NCBI GenBank assembly: GCA_034669145.1
Contig: JAXDNY010000174.1
Coordinates: 30,670 to 94,669, forward strand
Length of the DNA: 64,000 nt
Direction of reading: 5' to 3'
Source of the DNA: PALSA-894 sp034669145
GTDB lineage: Bacteria > Pseudomonadota > Alphaproteobacteria > Rhizobiales > Xanthobacteraceae
Made by a program: the position numbers and the translations under genes. The notes beneath the pieces were generated by a model. That model searched no databases, was not told the origin of the DNA, and saw only the letters and a program-made list of their open reading frames with translations. Positions 17,529 to 25,430 of this stretch are shown piece by piece (within the stretch, counting starts at the first letter, position 1; every line of letters starts with the position of its first letter).

Positions 17529-17557
17529 GTTATACACCAATCATGCGGGTAAGTCAA
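17529..17557 (-). promoter_or_regulatory. Sigma-70-type promoter of the NTPase operon
   Basis: On the minus strand TTGACT (17552-17557) and TATAAC (17529-17534) are separated by exactly 17 bases. This is a near-consensus promoter about 110 bases upstream of the first small gene. It is the clearest promoter seen in the window. The rest of 17414-17699 holds no gene. Confidence 0.7.
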
Positions 17558-17699
17558 CTGCAAACATGATGGCTCAAGTAGTTGATTCTGCATCATTGCC
17601 CCCGAACAAAATGCGATAGACCTCTTGCTTTGAAGGGCGTATGAAATAGCTAAAGGTTGTACCCACCCACACGACTCGCAGCTTTGAAAAGGATAGGCC

Positions 17700-17948
17700 A
17701 TGACGCTTGTGCTTGAGAAAGAGCAGGTCGTTCGTATCATTGCCGAAAAAGGAAAAGCTGGCCTCTTCTACGCCACAAGCCCGGACCTGAAGGGGCTTCT
17801 CGTGGCAGAGCGCAACATGGATGCGCTGAACAAGAACATTCCGTCCGCTGTCGCCAATCTCTATCTCGCGCGTGGCCGGCAGGTGGTCGTGAAAAGAGCC
17901 GATAACGACCCCGGTTATCATTCTGCGTGGGTGGCCGAACCGGCCTAG
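17700..17948 (+). CDS. HicB/DUF1902-like small protein
   Basis: 82 residues. GLFYATSPDLKGLLVAERNM followed by DALNKNIPSAVANLYLARG fits the HicB-like (DUF1902) partial RNase-H fold, in which this pattern marks the antitoxin half of HicAB systems. No hicA-type gene is adjacent, so it appears to be a solitary copy. AAGGATAGG precedes the ATG. Confidence 0.65.
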   Translation: MTLVLEKEQVVRIIAEKGKAGLFYATSPDLKGLLVAERNMDALNKNIPSAVANLYLARGRQVVVKRADNDPGYHSAWVAEPA

Positions 17949-17970
17949 ACCCCGAGTCCCGTCTAGGCGG

Positions 17971-18147
17971 CTAGCTCACGTCAAAACGTTTTTTGATCTG
18001 CTCGATGGTTTCGGCGCGTTGTTCCGGCGTCTGCCATTTGCCGTCGGGCACGCTGTAAACCTCGCCATCCTTTTCAAACACGCCGGGTACACTGGTCGGC
18101 TTCAAACCAAGCCTTCTAATGGCCGCATAGTACGCGTCGTTCGTCAT
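17971..18147 (-). CDS. Small hypothetical protein
   Basis: 58 residues from the ATG at 18147 (MTNDAYYAAIRRLGLKPTSV...). It is soluble, with a compact GVFEKDGEVYSVPDGKWQTP segment and a helical C-terminus (QRAETIEQIKKRF). It converges with the HicB-like gene. Similar tiny proteins are common on alphaproteobacterial elements; no function is known. Confidence 0.55.
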   Translation of the reverse strand: MTNDAYYAAIRRLGLKPTSVPGVFEKDGEVYSVPDGKWQTPEQRAETIEQIKKRFDVS

Positions 18148-18303
18148 GGCTATCGCCGCCCCCGCTTCAAAATGCAGCCACCGCAAGAATTCTCTTGTAA
18201 CAACTAGAGATGCAGTCTTTCAAGCGGGCTCGCGGGAGCAACGGCTTGTGGCAAGATCTCTTCGATGTGAGCCTGTGGACATAGGATAACCAGAAGAAAA
18301 GAA

Positions 18304-18529
18304 GGCGCATGGGCGAGAGCGCAGCGAAGACCATTCGCCAGCCCTGTAATCGTTTAACAGGGCAGCCGCAGGAGCGTCAGCATAGCGCCGCCGCAGGCGG
18401 GACGCGGGACCGACTGCGCCCGGCGAAGGGTTCAATATCGGCGCGCGGGATCGTCACCGGAAGGCCGAGACGCGATCTGCGCGGCTCGGGGCGAAGCGTA
18501 GAGCCCGCTCCCCGCGAAGCGGACGCGCA
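18304..18529. repeat. GC-rich dispersed repeat, copy 2
   Basis: Second copy of the element at 12693-12939, same orientation, diverged and about 20 bases shorter. It occupies most of the gene-free interval 18148-18596, between the 58-aa gene and the 3' end of the MOBP relaxase gene. Confidence 0.7.
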
Positions 18530-18596
18530 CACAATCTGTGACACTGAACACACTTAACGATCCAGCCCGCGCTCACGGTCTCGACGCAATCCCGGT

Positions 18597-20204
18597 CTAT
18601 CGCGAAAACCCCGGTATGAATTTCCGGCCATAAGTGCGGTCCCACCGCTCCTGCCGCTCACCATCGATCGCAGCAATCAACGCGCGCTGCGCATCCTCAT
18701 GAAGCTGCGAGACGACGATATCGCGCTTGTCGATCTTCTGCAGCGCGACCGCCCGCTTCCGGTGAAGCTGAAGACGCGTTTCAAGTCGATCCACATGTTG
18801 TCCCAACCCGTCGCGACCTGACTTGAACACACGCTGTTGCGCCGCGATTTTCGCATTAAGCGTGTGCCAATCGTCGGTCAGCATTTCGAGCCGGGATTCC
18901 ACCTTCCACAGGCGTGTGAATGACCGGCGCACACTTTTCATGTGCGCCTCCGCCCATTCTCTGGTGTCGGTCTTCCAATCCAGAACCGCAATGCCGCGCA
19001 CCTTCCCGATCTTGTGAAGATCGATGTCGGGCCAATCCTTGTCCGCGCGAAGCTGCGCCCTGAGCTCGGCCGCGGCCTGCACCGGATTCTTGTAGATCGA
19101 CCGCATCACGTTCGCATGCAGGTCGCGCGCCTTTTCGAGCTGCTCGTTGGTCCGCACCAGGATCGCTTCATTCCTGCGCAAGCGCCATAAGAGCTGCCTC
19201 AGCTTCCTTCCCTCGCCGGCGACGTTGAGTTCTTCCTCCCGGAAACGCTGATACTCAGCATGCGCAAGCCACGCGGTCACAAGCGCGGCCGTGCGCCGGC
19301 CCCGCTCGGCGCTGGGGCGCACCTTCACCGGCCGCGCACCAGGCGGCTCCAATCCGTCTTGCTCGCGACGGCTGAGCGCGCGGGTCGCCGCGTGGTCGTC
19401 CCAGGTTCGCCCGAACCGTTCCTCAAGGATGTCCCAGCGCGCGTGCTTGCCGATCTTCGACAGGGTCATGAACCGCTTGCCGTCCGTGATCCGGAACCCC
19501 TGCCCCGCGCGCCGTAGCTCCACGCCATGGCGGCCCAGCCGTTCCTCAAGGTCATCCCAGTTCGCGGCGTCGCGAAAATGCTTCGTGACCGCCGTGCGCA
19601 CGTCGCGCATGTCCTTTTCGGACCACGGCGCAAGCGGCTGGTCCCCTTCCCGCTCGGCGCGCAAGCGCTCCTCGCGCGACGCCTCGCGGTTCCGGTCCCG
19701 ATTTCTCCTGCCGCTTCGGTACTCTTCCAGATCGGGCCGATGCACGAGTTGCAAACCGCGTTCCCGCTCCTGTCGCTGCAGGCTCTCCATGATCCGATAG
19801 ACGTCGCGCCAGGCATCCCACACCCGGCCGGTCTGCGGATGCACGGTGTTGATGACGAGATGAATGTGCGGACACTGCCCGTCGTTGTGCGCAACGATCA
19901 CGCATTCATGCTCGGCGAGCCCGAGATCGGCGATCAACCGGTCTGCAATGGCGACCTGGGCTGCCCGATCGAGGCGTTCCTCGGGCGGCCATGAGATCGG
20001 CAGATGATAGACCGGCTTCTTCACGTTCGCCGACAACCCGGCGGTCGCTCGCATGAGCCGGGGCAATGCGTCGGGATCGTCGATCGCGAGGTTGCGCGTC
20101 TCGTGCCACTCGACGCGATGGGGATTGGGCTCGTCGTCGCGCCCGTGGAAAAGGTATTTGAGCAGCCCCTTGAACGAACCGCCCTTGTAAGGATTGCCGA
20201 TCAC
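18597..20204 (-). CDS. MOBP-type relaxase
   Basis: 535 residues. The N-terminal relaxase/mobilisation nuclease domain shows a KGLLKYLF segment (candidate nicking tyrosine Y17) and the HxDH-like histidine set ending CPHIHLVINT (H113, H115, N119), typical of VirD2/TraI-like MOBP relaxases. The central and C-terminal parts are charged and helical. The start overlaps the mobC stop by four bases (ATGA), so both are translated together. Its oriT is expected just upstream of mobC (see 20787). The MOBQ relaxase at 2219 is unrelated. Confidence 0.88.
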   Translation of the reverse strand: MIGNPYKGGSFKGLLKYLFHGRDDEPNPHRVEWHETRNLAIDDPDALPRLMRATAGLSANVKKPVYHLPISWPPEERLDRAAQVAIADRLIADLGLAEHECVIVAHNDGQCPHIHLVINTVHPQTGRVWDAWRDVYRIMESLQRQERERGLQLVHRPDLEEYRSGRRNRDRNREASREERLRAEREGDQPLAPWSEKDMRDVRTAVTKHFRDAANWDDLEERLGRHGVELRRAGQGFRITDGKRFMTLSKIGKHARWDILEERFGRTWDDHAATRALSRREQDGLEPPGARPVKVRPSAERGRRTAALVTAWLAHAEYQRFREEELNVAGEGRKLRQLLWRLRRNEAILVRTNEQLEKARDLHANVMRSIYKNPVQAAAELRAQLRADKDWPDIDLHKIGKVRGIAVLDWKTDTREWAEAHMKSVRRSFTRLWKVESRLEMLTDDWHTLNAKIAAQQRVFKSGRDGLGQHVDRLETRLQLHRKRAVALQKIDKRDIVVSQLHEDAQRALIAAIDGERQERWDRTYGRKFIPGFSR

Positions 20205-20701
20205 GGCGCGAGCGGCTTCAACGCTTCGGCCAGGTCGGCGAGCGCGTCGCGCAACGTGGTCTGCGACGGAAACCGGCCGGTGTTGGCGCGGTAGCCAAGT
20301 GTATTGATGGTCGCGCCCTCATGCGCAAGCTCCGCGACCGCGTGCGCCGAAACCGATCGCCCGGCCCCGCTGCGCGCCCATGACCGCAACGATGCCCGCA
20401 ACTGCGCGCGCGCCTGGTCAAGCAACGGCACGGCCGCTTTTGCGCGCTTCTCGGCGACCTCTCTCATCTGGTTGAGATTGTTTCCGACCCGCGACAGGTG
20501 CCGCAGCAGTTCCTCCACGTCGCCGCCCGGCCTGGGCCGCGGCCGGGCTCCCAGCGCGGCCGATCGCACATAGGCGGAGGGCGTCGCGCCGGCCCGGCGC
20601 GCGGCGTCACGGATCTGGTCCTTCTCCGCCGGAGTGACCCAGAACGTGAACTGCTTGGACCGCAGCACGCGCGCCGGCTTCCGGTGTCCTCGCGGTGGCA
20701 T
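20201..20701 (-). CDS. mobC: MobC-like relaxosome accessory protein
   Basis: 166 residues from the ATG at 20701. After a basic N-terminus, KQFTFWVTPAEKDQIRDAAR then RAGATPSAYVRSAALG fits the ribbon-helix-helix DNA-binding part of MobC, and HLSRVGNNLNQMREVAE is the classic MobC motif (bacterial mobilisation protein family). MobC proteins open and mark oriT for the relaxase. The overlap with the relaxase gene and the hairpin upstream support this role. Confidence 0.85.
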   Translation of the reverse strand: MPPRGHRKPARVLRSKQFTFWVTPAEKDQIRDAARRAGATPSAYVRSAALGARPRPRPGGDVEELLRHLSRVGNNLNQMREVAEKRAKAAVPLLDQARAQLRASLRSWARSGAGRSVSAHAVAELAHEGATINTLGYRANTGRFPSQTTLRDALADLAEALKPLAP

Positions 20702-20786
20702 CGCGACGATTCTCCGTCCCGGCACCGGGACCGAGGAGCGGCCTTGAGACCTCGCGCAGCGGGTCGAATGGCCGCTTTGCGCCGAC

Positions 20787-20820
20787 GTACAGAAAAGCAT
20801 TTTCTGTACAGGCGCACTTC
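20787..20820. other. oriT: Candidate oriT of the MOBP/MobC system
   Basis: A perfect hairpin, GTACAGAAAA-GCA-TTTTCTGTAC (20787-20809), lies 86 bases upstream of mobC and between the divergent mobC and coupling-protein genes. On the minus strand, GAAGTGCGCC directly precedes the hairpin, resembling the TAAGTGCGCCCT core of the other oriT candidate. Position and symmetry suit an oriT; the nic base cannot be fixed. No gene is seen in 20702-20986. Confidence 0.55.
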
Positions 20821-20986
20821 CTCGCTCCGGAGCGGGCGAAACGCCAAAGCTCCGGACAGCGGCGCAAGAGCCCGCGCACGGAGCCAGCCCCAACGCACAC
20901 GATTCTTGCTGCAGACTACCAACACGGTCGAGCGTCTGCCAGAATACACTCCATTATCTCTGCGGCTTGTGGGTACGGGAGAACTC

Positions 20987-22696
20987 ATGACCGAGGAGCG
21001 GGGGACGCTGTTCCGCCTGGCCTGGCATCTGCTGCCCGGCTTCAGTGAGATTCTGACGAAGGGGCATTTTGAGGCCACGGGGGCGCCGCATCCCTACACG
21101 CCTGAAGGGCGTCGCTTTGCGAAAGCGGAAGCTGACTTCCATGCGCTGCTGACCAACCCGCCGCCGGTCCACGGCAAGGAGCGCTGGATGTCGGGGGCCG
21201 AAGCGCGCGCCCTCGGCGCGCAGCACGCAAAGCTGTTTGAGAGCGCCTCCCGCCTGCCCGATCTGCTGGCGCTTGGCGCCTATCTCGATCCGACATCCGG
21301 CGCGCCGGTGGCCGATGCCTTCTCACAAGGCCCCGGCCATGTCCTGACGATCGCGGGCACGCGCGCCGGCAAGGGCACGTGCCAGATCATCCCGAACCTG
21401 CTGTGCGCGCCGAACTCGATGCTGGTTATCGACCCGAAGGGCGAGAACTACGGCATCACGGCCGCGACGCGGCGGACGTTCGGAGCGGTGCATCGCATCG
21501 ATCCGTTTCGCATCACCGCCGCTTACGATTCCGAGACCGCGTTCGCGCACTACAATCCCCTGGACTTCGTTCACGACGACGGCGACGCGCGAAGCCTCGC
21601 CGCGATGCTGCTAGGGGACCGGCCCCTTGGCCGGGACGGCAGCGCGTCGTTTTTCTATGACGAAGGGGTGAACCTGCTGACCGTGCTGCTGCTGGCGGCA
21701 GCGCGTTCGGAAGACCCGACCATCGCGCAGGTGCGACGCCAGCTCGCGTTGGCGCGCGATGATTCTGACGCCGAGCTTGCGCGACTGACCGAGGATGATG
21801 ATCCGGTCGTGGCGCTGGGTGCGGGCGTGTTTCGCAATCACGACGATCGCACGCGCGCGAACATCATCGCCCAGATCAACTCGGCGACGGCGCCGTGGGA
21901 CACCAAGGCCCTCCGCGAAGTGAGCGCGCGCTCGGATTTTGATATCGCGGACCTCAAGACGGAGCCGATGACGATCTACGTCATCCTGCCGTTCGACAAG
22001 CTGGACCAGCACCGCGGTCTCCTGCGGATGATGATCGGACAGTTCTATTCGGCGATGCTGAGGGACATGAGCCGACCGAAGCAGCCGATCATGTGCATCG
22101 TCGATGAGTTTCCCGCGCTCGGACGCATGGAAGAGTTTGTCCGCGCGCTGGCGGAGATTGCGGGGCTCGATGTGCGCCTTTGGCTTTTCGCGCAGAGCCT
22201 CGCAAGCCTGCGACGCATCTACGGCGAAGGCGTCAACGCCATCCTCGCCAACTGCGCGACGCAGTGCGTCTTCGGCGTCAGCGACGGCGAGACGGCAAGA
22301 TGGCTATCCGACCAGCTCGGCAGCCGGACCGGCGCGCGCGAGGTAGTGACACCGAGCACCTCGGCGCAGGCCGCATCGAACGTGAAATGGCTGGAGACCA
22401 GCATCCAAGGGGGCGTGAGCGTCCAGCGCGGGGTCCAGTTCTACGCGATCCCGCTGCTCACACCGCAGGACGCGCGCCGGATGCTGGGCGTCGGGACAAA
22501 CGTCGCGGTCGTGATGGAAACGGGAAAGTCGCCGAGCGTGGTCGGGCTTTTCCCGTGGTTCACGAACCCCGTGCTTGCAAAGCAAGGGGCGGATATTCGC
22601 GCCGTTGGGCGCGTGGCTGGCCAGCGGCCGCCGCGCCTGAAGTGGGGAATCTATCCGAAGGGCAACAGCGAGCGATCAGGGAGGGCAAGACGATGA
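20987..22696 (+). CDS. VirD4/TraG-like coupling protein
   Basis: 569 residues from the ATG at 20987 (GGGAGAA upstream); the upstream open frame overlaps the oriT region and mobC and is unlikely to be translated. Walker A is GTRAGKGT (124-131), followed by LVIDPKGENYGITAATRR, a TraG/VirD4 hallmark. Walker B is IMCIVDEFPALGRM and the LWLFAQSLASLRRIYG segment follows. It would hand the relaxase-DNA complex to a type IV secretion channel. Clear N-terminal membrane helices, normal in VirD4, are not seen. No channel (virB/trb) genes are in the window. Confidence 0.88.
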   Translation: MTEERGTLFRLAWHLLPGFSEILTKGHFEATGAPHPYTPEGRRFAKAEADFHALLTNPPPVHGKERWMSGAEARALGAQHAKLFESASRLPDLLALGAYLDPTSGAPVADAFSQGPGHVLTIAGTRAGKGTCQIIPNLLCAPNSMLVIDPKGENYGITAATRRTFGAVHRIDPFRITAAYDSETAFAHYNPLDFVHDDGDARSLAAMLLGDRPLGRDGSASFFYDEGVNLLTVLLLAAARSEDPTIAQVRRQLALARDDSDAELARLTEDDDPVVALGAGVFRNHDDRTRANIIAQINSATAPWDTKALREVSARSDFDIADLKTEPMTIYVILPFDKLDQHRGLLRMMIGQFYSAMLRDMSRPKQPIMCIVDEFPALGRMEEFVRALAEIAGLDVRLWLFAQSLASLRRIYGEGVNAILANCATQCVFGVSDGETARWLSDQLGSRTGAREVVTPSTSAQAASNVKWLETSIQGGVSVQRGVQFYAIPLLTPQDARRMLGVGTNVAVVMETGKSPSVVGLFPWFTNPVLAKQGADIRAVGRVAGQRPPRLKWGIYPKGNSERSGRARR

Positions 22697-23340
22697 GCTA
22701 TCTGCAACGTGACGTGAATTCCGGGGCGACCCTCGCGGGTGGCGCAATAGGCCTGATCGGCGGGGCGACGATCGGAGCGATTGGCATGTGGGCGGCGGCG
22801 CGCGACGAGAAACGGCGGCAACAGGCCGCGGACGAGCTGAAGAAGGCAATCCTCAACGAGCAACCGCCGGAGCTTGCGGACATTCTGCTGAAGGGATTCG
22901 GCGACTTGAGCCCTTCCCAGAGCTATGACTTCGCCAGCGTCGCGAAGCGATACCATCGGCAGAAGCTGTACCGCTTTCTCATATTCAACGTGAGCGAGGA
23001 GTTTGCGGATGCTTACTTCGCCCGCGAGGCGAAGTTCGACAGTTTCGGTCTGCAGCTGAAGCCGACCGAGATCTTTGAACGAACCGCCACCGAAACCAAG
23101 GCCGACATCGGTTCGGGCGAGCAGCTCCGTGATAAGTTCGAGGCCGCATTCGTGGCGGAGATGGACGCCTACGTGAACGATGCGCGAAAGAACGGCGGCA
23201 CGCTTGCAAGTTACCACCACGATACATTGAAGCGGGAAGCTGAAGAAATGGAGCGGCAGGAACAGCTCAAGGCCGAGCGCGCGGCGCGGGGCGAGACCAA
23301 CAAAAGCAAAGGTTTCTGGGGCTTCGGCAAAAGTGCGTGA
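22693..23340 (+). CDS. Hypothetical protein with N-terminal glycine-rich membrane helix
   Basis: 215 residues. ATG overlaps the coupling-protein stop (ATGA). One glycine-rich membrane segment (about residues 14-35, AGGAIGLIGGATIGAIGMWA) is followed by a charged helical cytoplasmic domain and a KSKGFWGFGKSA tail. Its translational coupling to the VirD4-like gene suggests a transfer-associated role, perhaps membrane tethering of a coupling protein that lacks its own anchor. The family is not recognised. Confidence 0.7.
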   Translation: MSYLQRDVNSGATLAGGAIGLIGGATIGAIGMWAAARDEKRRQQAADELKKAILNEQPPELADILLKGFGDLSPSQSYDFASVAKRYHRQKLYRFLIFNVSEEFADAYFAREAKFDSFGLQLKPTEIFERTATETKADIGSGEQLRDKFEAAFVAEMDAYVNDARKNGGTLASYHHDTLKREAEEMERQEQLKAERAARGETNKSKGFWGFGKSA

Positions 23341-24151
23341 CGCAGCGCGGGCAGAGCCGCAGGCGAGCCCCGGCGGAGGCCGCGCGCGTCCCGGCGCGCT
23401 TCGGACCACTCCGGTCACGGAATGGTCCGGTGCGCGCTACAAATGGTTTCCTGCGCTGCACGGAGTGCAGCAGGAAATCGAGCTGATGCCGGGCGACCCC
23501 GTCGCGGTGGATAAAAAGCGCAAGCTGTTTCATCACCGCCGCAGCGGTACGGATGGCGTCGTCCGGACGATCAGCGAGAAATTCGATTGCCTGATCGATA
23601 GCGCAAACGACGAAGTCGAGCTGGAGCTGCGCGTGCCCGAGGGCATGGGTCCGACAATCTCCGTTGAACGTGGTGAATTGCGACTGGCTCTGCAAAGCTT
23701 TGTCGTGCCTGTCAGCGGCATGTTTCAGCGGCTATGCGCCGCGCTCAACTCGCCGATCTGGAATCCGTTCGGGTTTTTTCCGACGGTTTCCTCGCATCGG
23801 GCCGATCTTCGCGCGGGCCTGCTGGCTGACAACGATGGTCATCCCGTCAGGGTTGACCCGCCCCCGCCGTTACCACGGATCATGACAGTGCGGCTCGATG
23901 CCGAGCGTGCGGAAAGGTGCGGCATTGATGGCCTGTCCGGCCTTCCGGCCGGACGATATCGCACGCGCCTGCAGGCGGGCGCAGACGCGCCGCTGGTGAG
24001 GCTGGATGGCAATGACGGCAATACGGTTGCGGTCGATGTCAGATTCATCGCCGTCGATGAATTCTCCAGAGCGCTGGCGGATCGCGCCGTCGAGATGCTG
24101 GACAGCGTGAAATGGCAGTCCTTGCCGCTTTGGGAATACTCCATCGACTAG
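23333..24151 (+). CDS. Hypothetical protein of the mobilisation operon
   Basis: 272 residues from a GTG overlapping the previous stop. Soluble; the first 35 residues are low-complexity and may not all be translated. A WFPALHGVQQEIELMPGDPV segment and a C-terminal VKWQSLPLWEYSID are the most distinctive parts. Third gene of the operon with the coupling protein. Not recognised. Confidence 0.6.
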   Translation: MRDAARAEPQASPGGGRARPGALRTTPVTEWSGARYKWFPALHGVQQEIELMPGDPVAVDKKRKLFHHRRSGTDGVVRTISEKFDCLIDSANDEVELELRVPEGMGPTISVERGELRLALQSFVVPVSGMFQRLCAALNSPIWNPFGFFPTVSSHRADLRAGLLADNDGHPVRVDPPPPLPRIMTVRLDAERAERCGIDGLSGLPAGRYRTRLQAGADAPLVRLDGNDGNTVAVDVRFIAVDEFSRALADRAVEMLDSVKWQSLPLWEYSID

Positions 24152-24176
24152 GATGCTCGGCGTTCTTTTGAATCAC

Positions 24177-24202
24177 GATGGCGTCACCTTGGTGACGCCA
24201 TC
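24177..24202. terminator. Bidirectional terminator-like hairpin
   Basis: GATGGCGTCACC-TT-GGTGACGCCATC, perfect 12-base arms, between the convergent stops at 24151 and 24216. There is no strong T tract on either side, so this may be a weak or Rho-assisted terminator. Confidence 0.6.
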
Positions 24203-24215
24203 CGTTGAACCGGGG

Positions 24216-24416
24216 CTATCTGACCCGAATCGGCCAGCCGAACAGGTGCTCTATTCCCGTCAGGATCAGGTCCTCCACGGTCTTACCCTTTAGGTGGGCC
24301 TCTTGTTGCAGCAGCCGGCTCATGCTGGGTGAGACGCGGATTTCGTACATCACCAGGCTCTCGTCTTTGCGGGCGATCTTAGCCAGGTCCTCACGGGTGA
24401 GTTTTTTTCTCTTCAT
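24216..24416 (-). CDS. Small RHH-like protein (66 aa)
   Basis: MKRKKLTREDLAKIARKDES, then LVMYEIRVSPSMSRLLQQEA and HLKGKTVEDLILTGIEHLFG. The strand-helix-helix pattern (YEIRVSPSMSRLLQQEA...TVEDLILTGI) is compatible with a ribbon-helix-helix fold, but this is not a firm assignment. AAGGAGAC lies 6 bases before the ATG at 24416. It has a long structured leader with the shared GCAGTTTTTTCC/TTCGGC element. A broken mirror-image copy of its first codons lies at the far end of that leader. Confidence 0.65.
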   Translation of the reverse strand: MKRKKLTREDLAKIARKDESLVMYEIRVSPSMSRLLQQEAHLKGKTVEDLILTGIEHLFGWPIRVR

Positions 24417-24442
24417 GATCTTGTCTCCTTGCTTTTGGTTTT

Positions 24443-24674
24443 TCGGCACCGCTGCCTGCGGCCTCGATGTATTTCGCAAAAGGCCGGGGAGACGCCGGCC
24501 GCACCCGCAGGGCGGCGCGCAGCAGAGACGGTGGGGCCGCCGTTTTTTGCCTCGCGAGGAATTCGGCCACTTGGCCGAAGGGGAAAAAACTGCGGCCAGC
24601 CCTTGCGACCACCGTTGCGGCCGCCGGCTCACTGGCCTAGTTCCTGAATTCGAGGCCGCAGGCAGCGGTGCCGA
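24443..24674. repeat. Leader copy C enclosed by a perfect 25-base inverted repeat
   Basis: Bases 24443-24467 are exactly complementary to 24650-24674 (arms begin TCGGCACCGCTGCC). The 182 bases between hold the minus-strand GCAGTTTTTTCC/TTCGGC core of the leader family and internal hairpins, for example TTCGGCCACTTGGCCGAA. An overlapping 73-codon minus frame (24391-24612) encodes GRSFFPFGQVAEFLARQK. The symmetry continues weakly outward into the ribosome binding site and start of the small gene on both sides, so it may be an inverted duplication as well as an RNA fold. Confidence 0.75.
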
Positions 24675-24682
24675 TATCCCTC

Positions 24683-24726
24683 AAGGAGACTACCAAAAGA
24701 AAAATTCACCCGTGAGGAACTGGCCG
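24683..24726 (+). pseudogene. Broken inverted copy of the start of the 66-aa gene
   Basis: The plus strand reads AAGGAGAC, then ACCAAAAGAAAAATTCACCC and GTGAGGAACTGGCCG. This matches the ribosome binding site and first 12 codons of the minus-strand gene at 24416, with the ATG lost and a one-base indel. It ends in unrelated sequence. The rest of 24727-24835 holds no gene. Confidence 0.7.
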
Positions 24727-24835
24727 CGCCAAGAGAGTACCCGCACGCGAAACTGGCGCAATTGTGCGCCTGGGTTCAAGCAATTGTCGGACGGCTGGCA
24801 TCCTTTGTCCGACAGCCCCTACTCAAAACAAACAT

Positions 24836-24867
24836 GAAAACGCCGCCCGGCACTGCCGGGCGGCGTT
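24836..24867 (-). terminator. Rho-independent terminator of the DUF736 gene
   Basis: On the minus strand CGCCGCCCGGC and GCCGGGCGGCG pair around AGT, followed by TTTTC. It lies 13 bases after the stop at 24880. Confidence 0.85.
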
Positions 24868-24879
24868 CAGAGCCGAGCC

Positions 24880-25185
24880 TTACTCGGCCTTGCTGCGCGA
24901 CCACATGAGGTCGTGCTGACCGTCGCGCTCGACGAGGTTCGCGAACAGCGGAGCCGCGAAGATCGGAGCATCGATCTTCAGGCTGACGTAGTCGCGCTTG
25001 CTTTCGGTGCCGGTCTTCTTCCAGCCCGCGCCGACTTCGGACTTGCCGGCGAACACGCGGTAATCCGGAGCCTTGTCGCCCGACTTTTCGATCGCCTTGA
25101 TCGAGAGCTTCGCTTTGAGGCCGATGGTCTCCAGGTTGCCCTCGAAGCCGGTTTTGCTGCTGGTGAAAGTGCCGATGATTGCCAT
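24880..25185 (-). CDS. DUF736 family protein
   Basis: 101 residues: MAIIGTFTSSKTGFEGNLET is the characteristic DUF736 start; the family also has a DYRVFAGKSEVGAGW-like middle and a C-terminal YVSLKIDAPIF segment, both present. The family is almost a marker of alphaproteobacterial plasmids and conjugative or mobilisable islands; its function is unknown. AAAGGAGAC precedes the ATG. It is preceded by a leader that shares blocks with those of ardC and the 66-aa gene. Confidence 0.92.
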   Translation of the reverse strand: MAIIGTFTSSKTGFEGNLETIGLKAKLSIKAIEKSGDKAPDYRVFAGKSEVGAGWKKTGTESKRDYVSLKIDAPIFAAPLFANLVERDGQHDLMWSRSKAE

Positions 25186-25430
25186 GTCTTAGTCTCCTTT
25201 GCTTTAGATCTTGACCGCGCCTATCGCGGCCTCGATGGAAGACTGAATGGACGCTTCCGCGACGACCGCCCCCGAAGGGCAAAGCAAAGCGGCCGATGGT
25301 CGGGATCGCTGTATTTTGGTTGGGCGAGTGAATTCGGCTACTTCGCCGAAGAGGAAAAAACTGCGATTAGCGCAGCGCCGATCCATTGCGGTCATCAAGT
25401 CGCGGAAGCGTCCACCTTCCATCAATCGGG
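25186..25430 (-). promoter_or_regulatory. 5' leader of the DUF736 gene (leader family, copy E)
   Basis: The minus strand holds the GCAGTTTTTTCC-TCTTCGGC core and, nearer the start, CATCGAGGCCGCGATAGGCG. A 73-codon frame (25204-25425) encodes RSFFLFGEVAEFTRPTK and ends 18 bases before the DUF736 ATG, so it could act as a coupled leader peptide. The upstream part of this leader is in the 400-bp direct repeat. Regulatory function is inferred. Confidence 0.5.
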
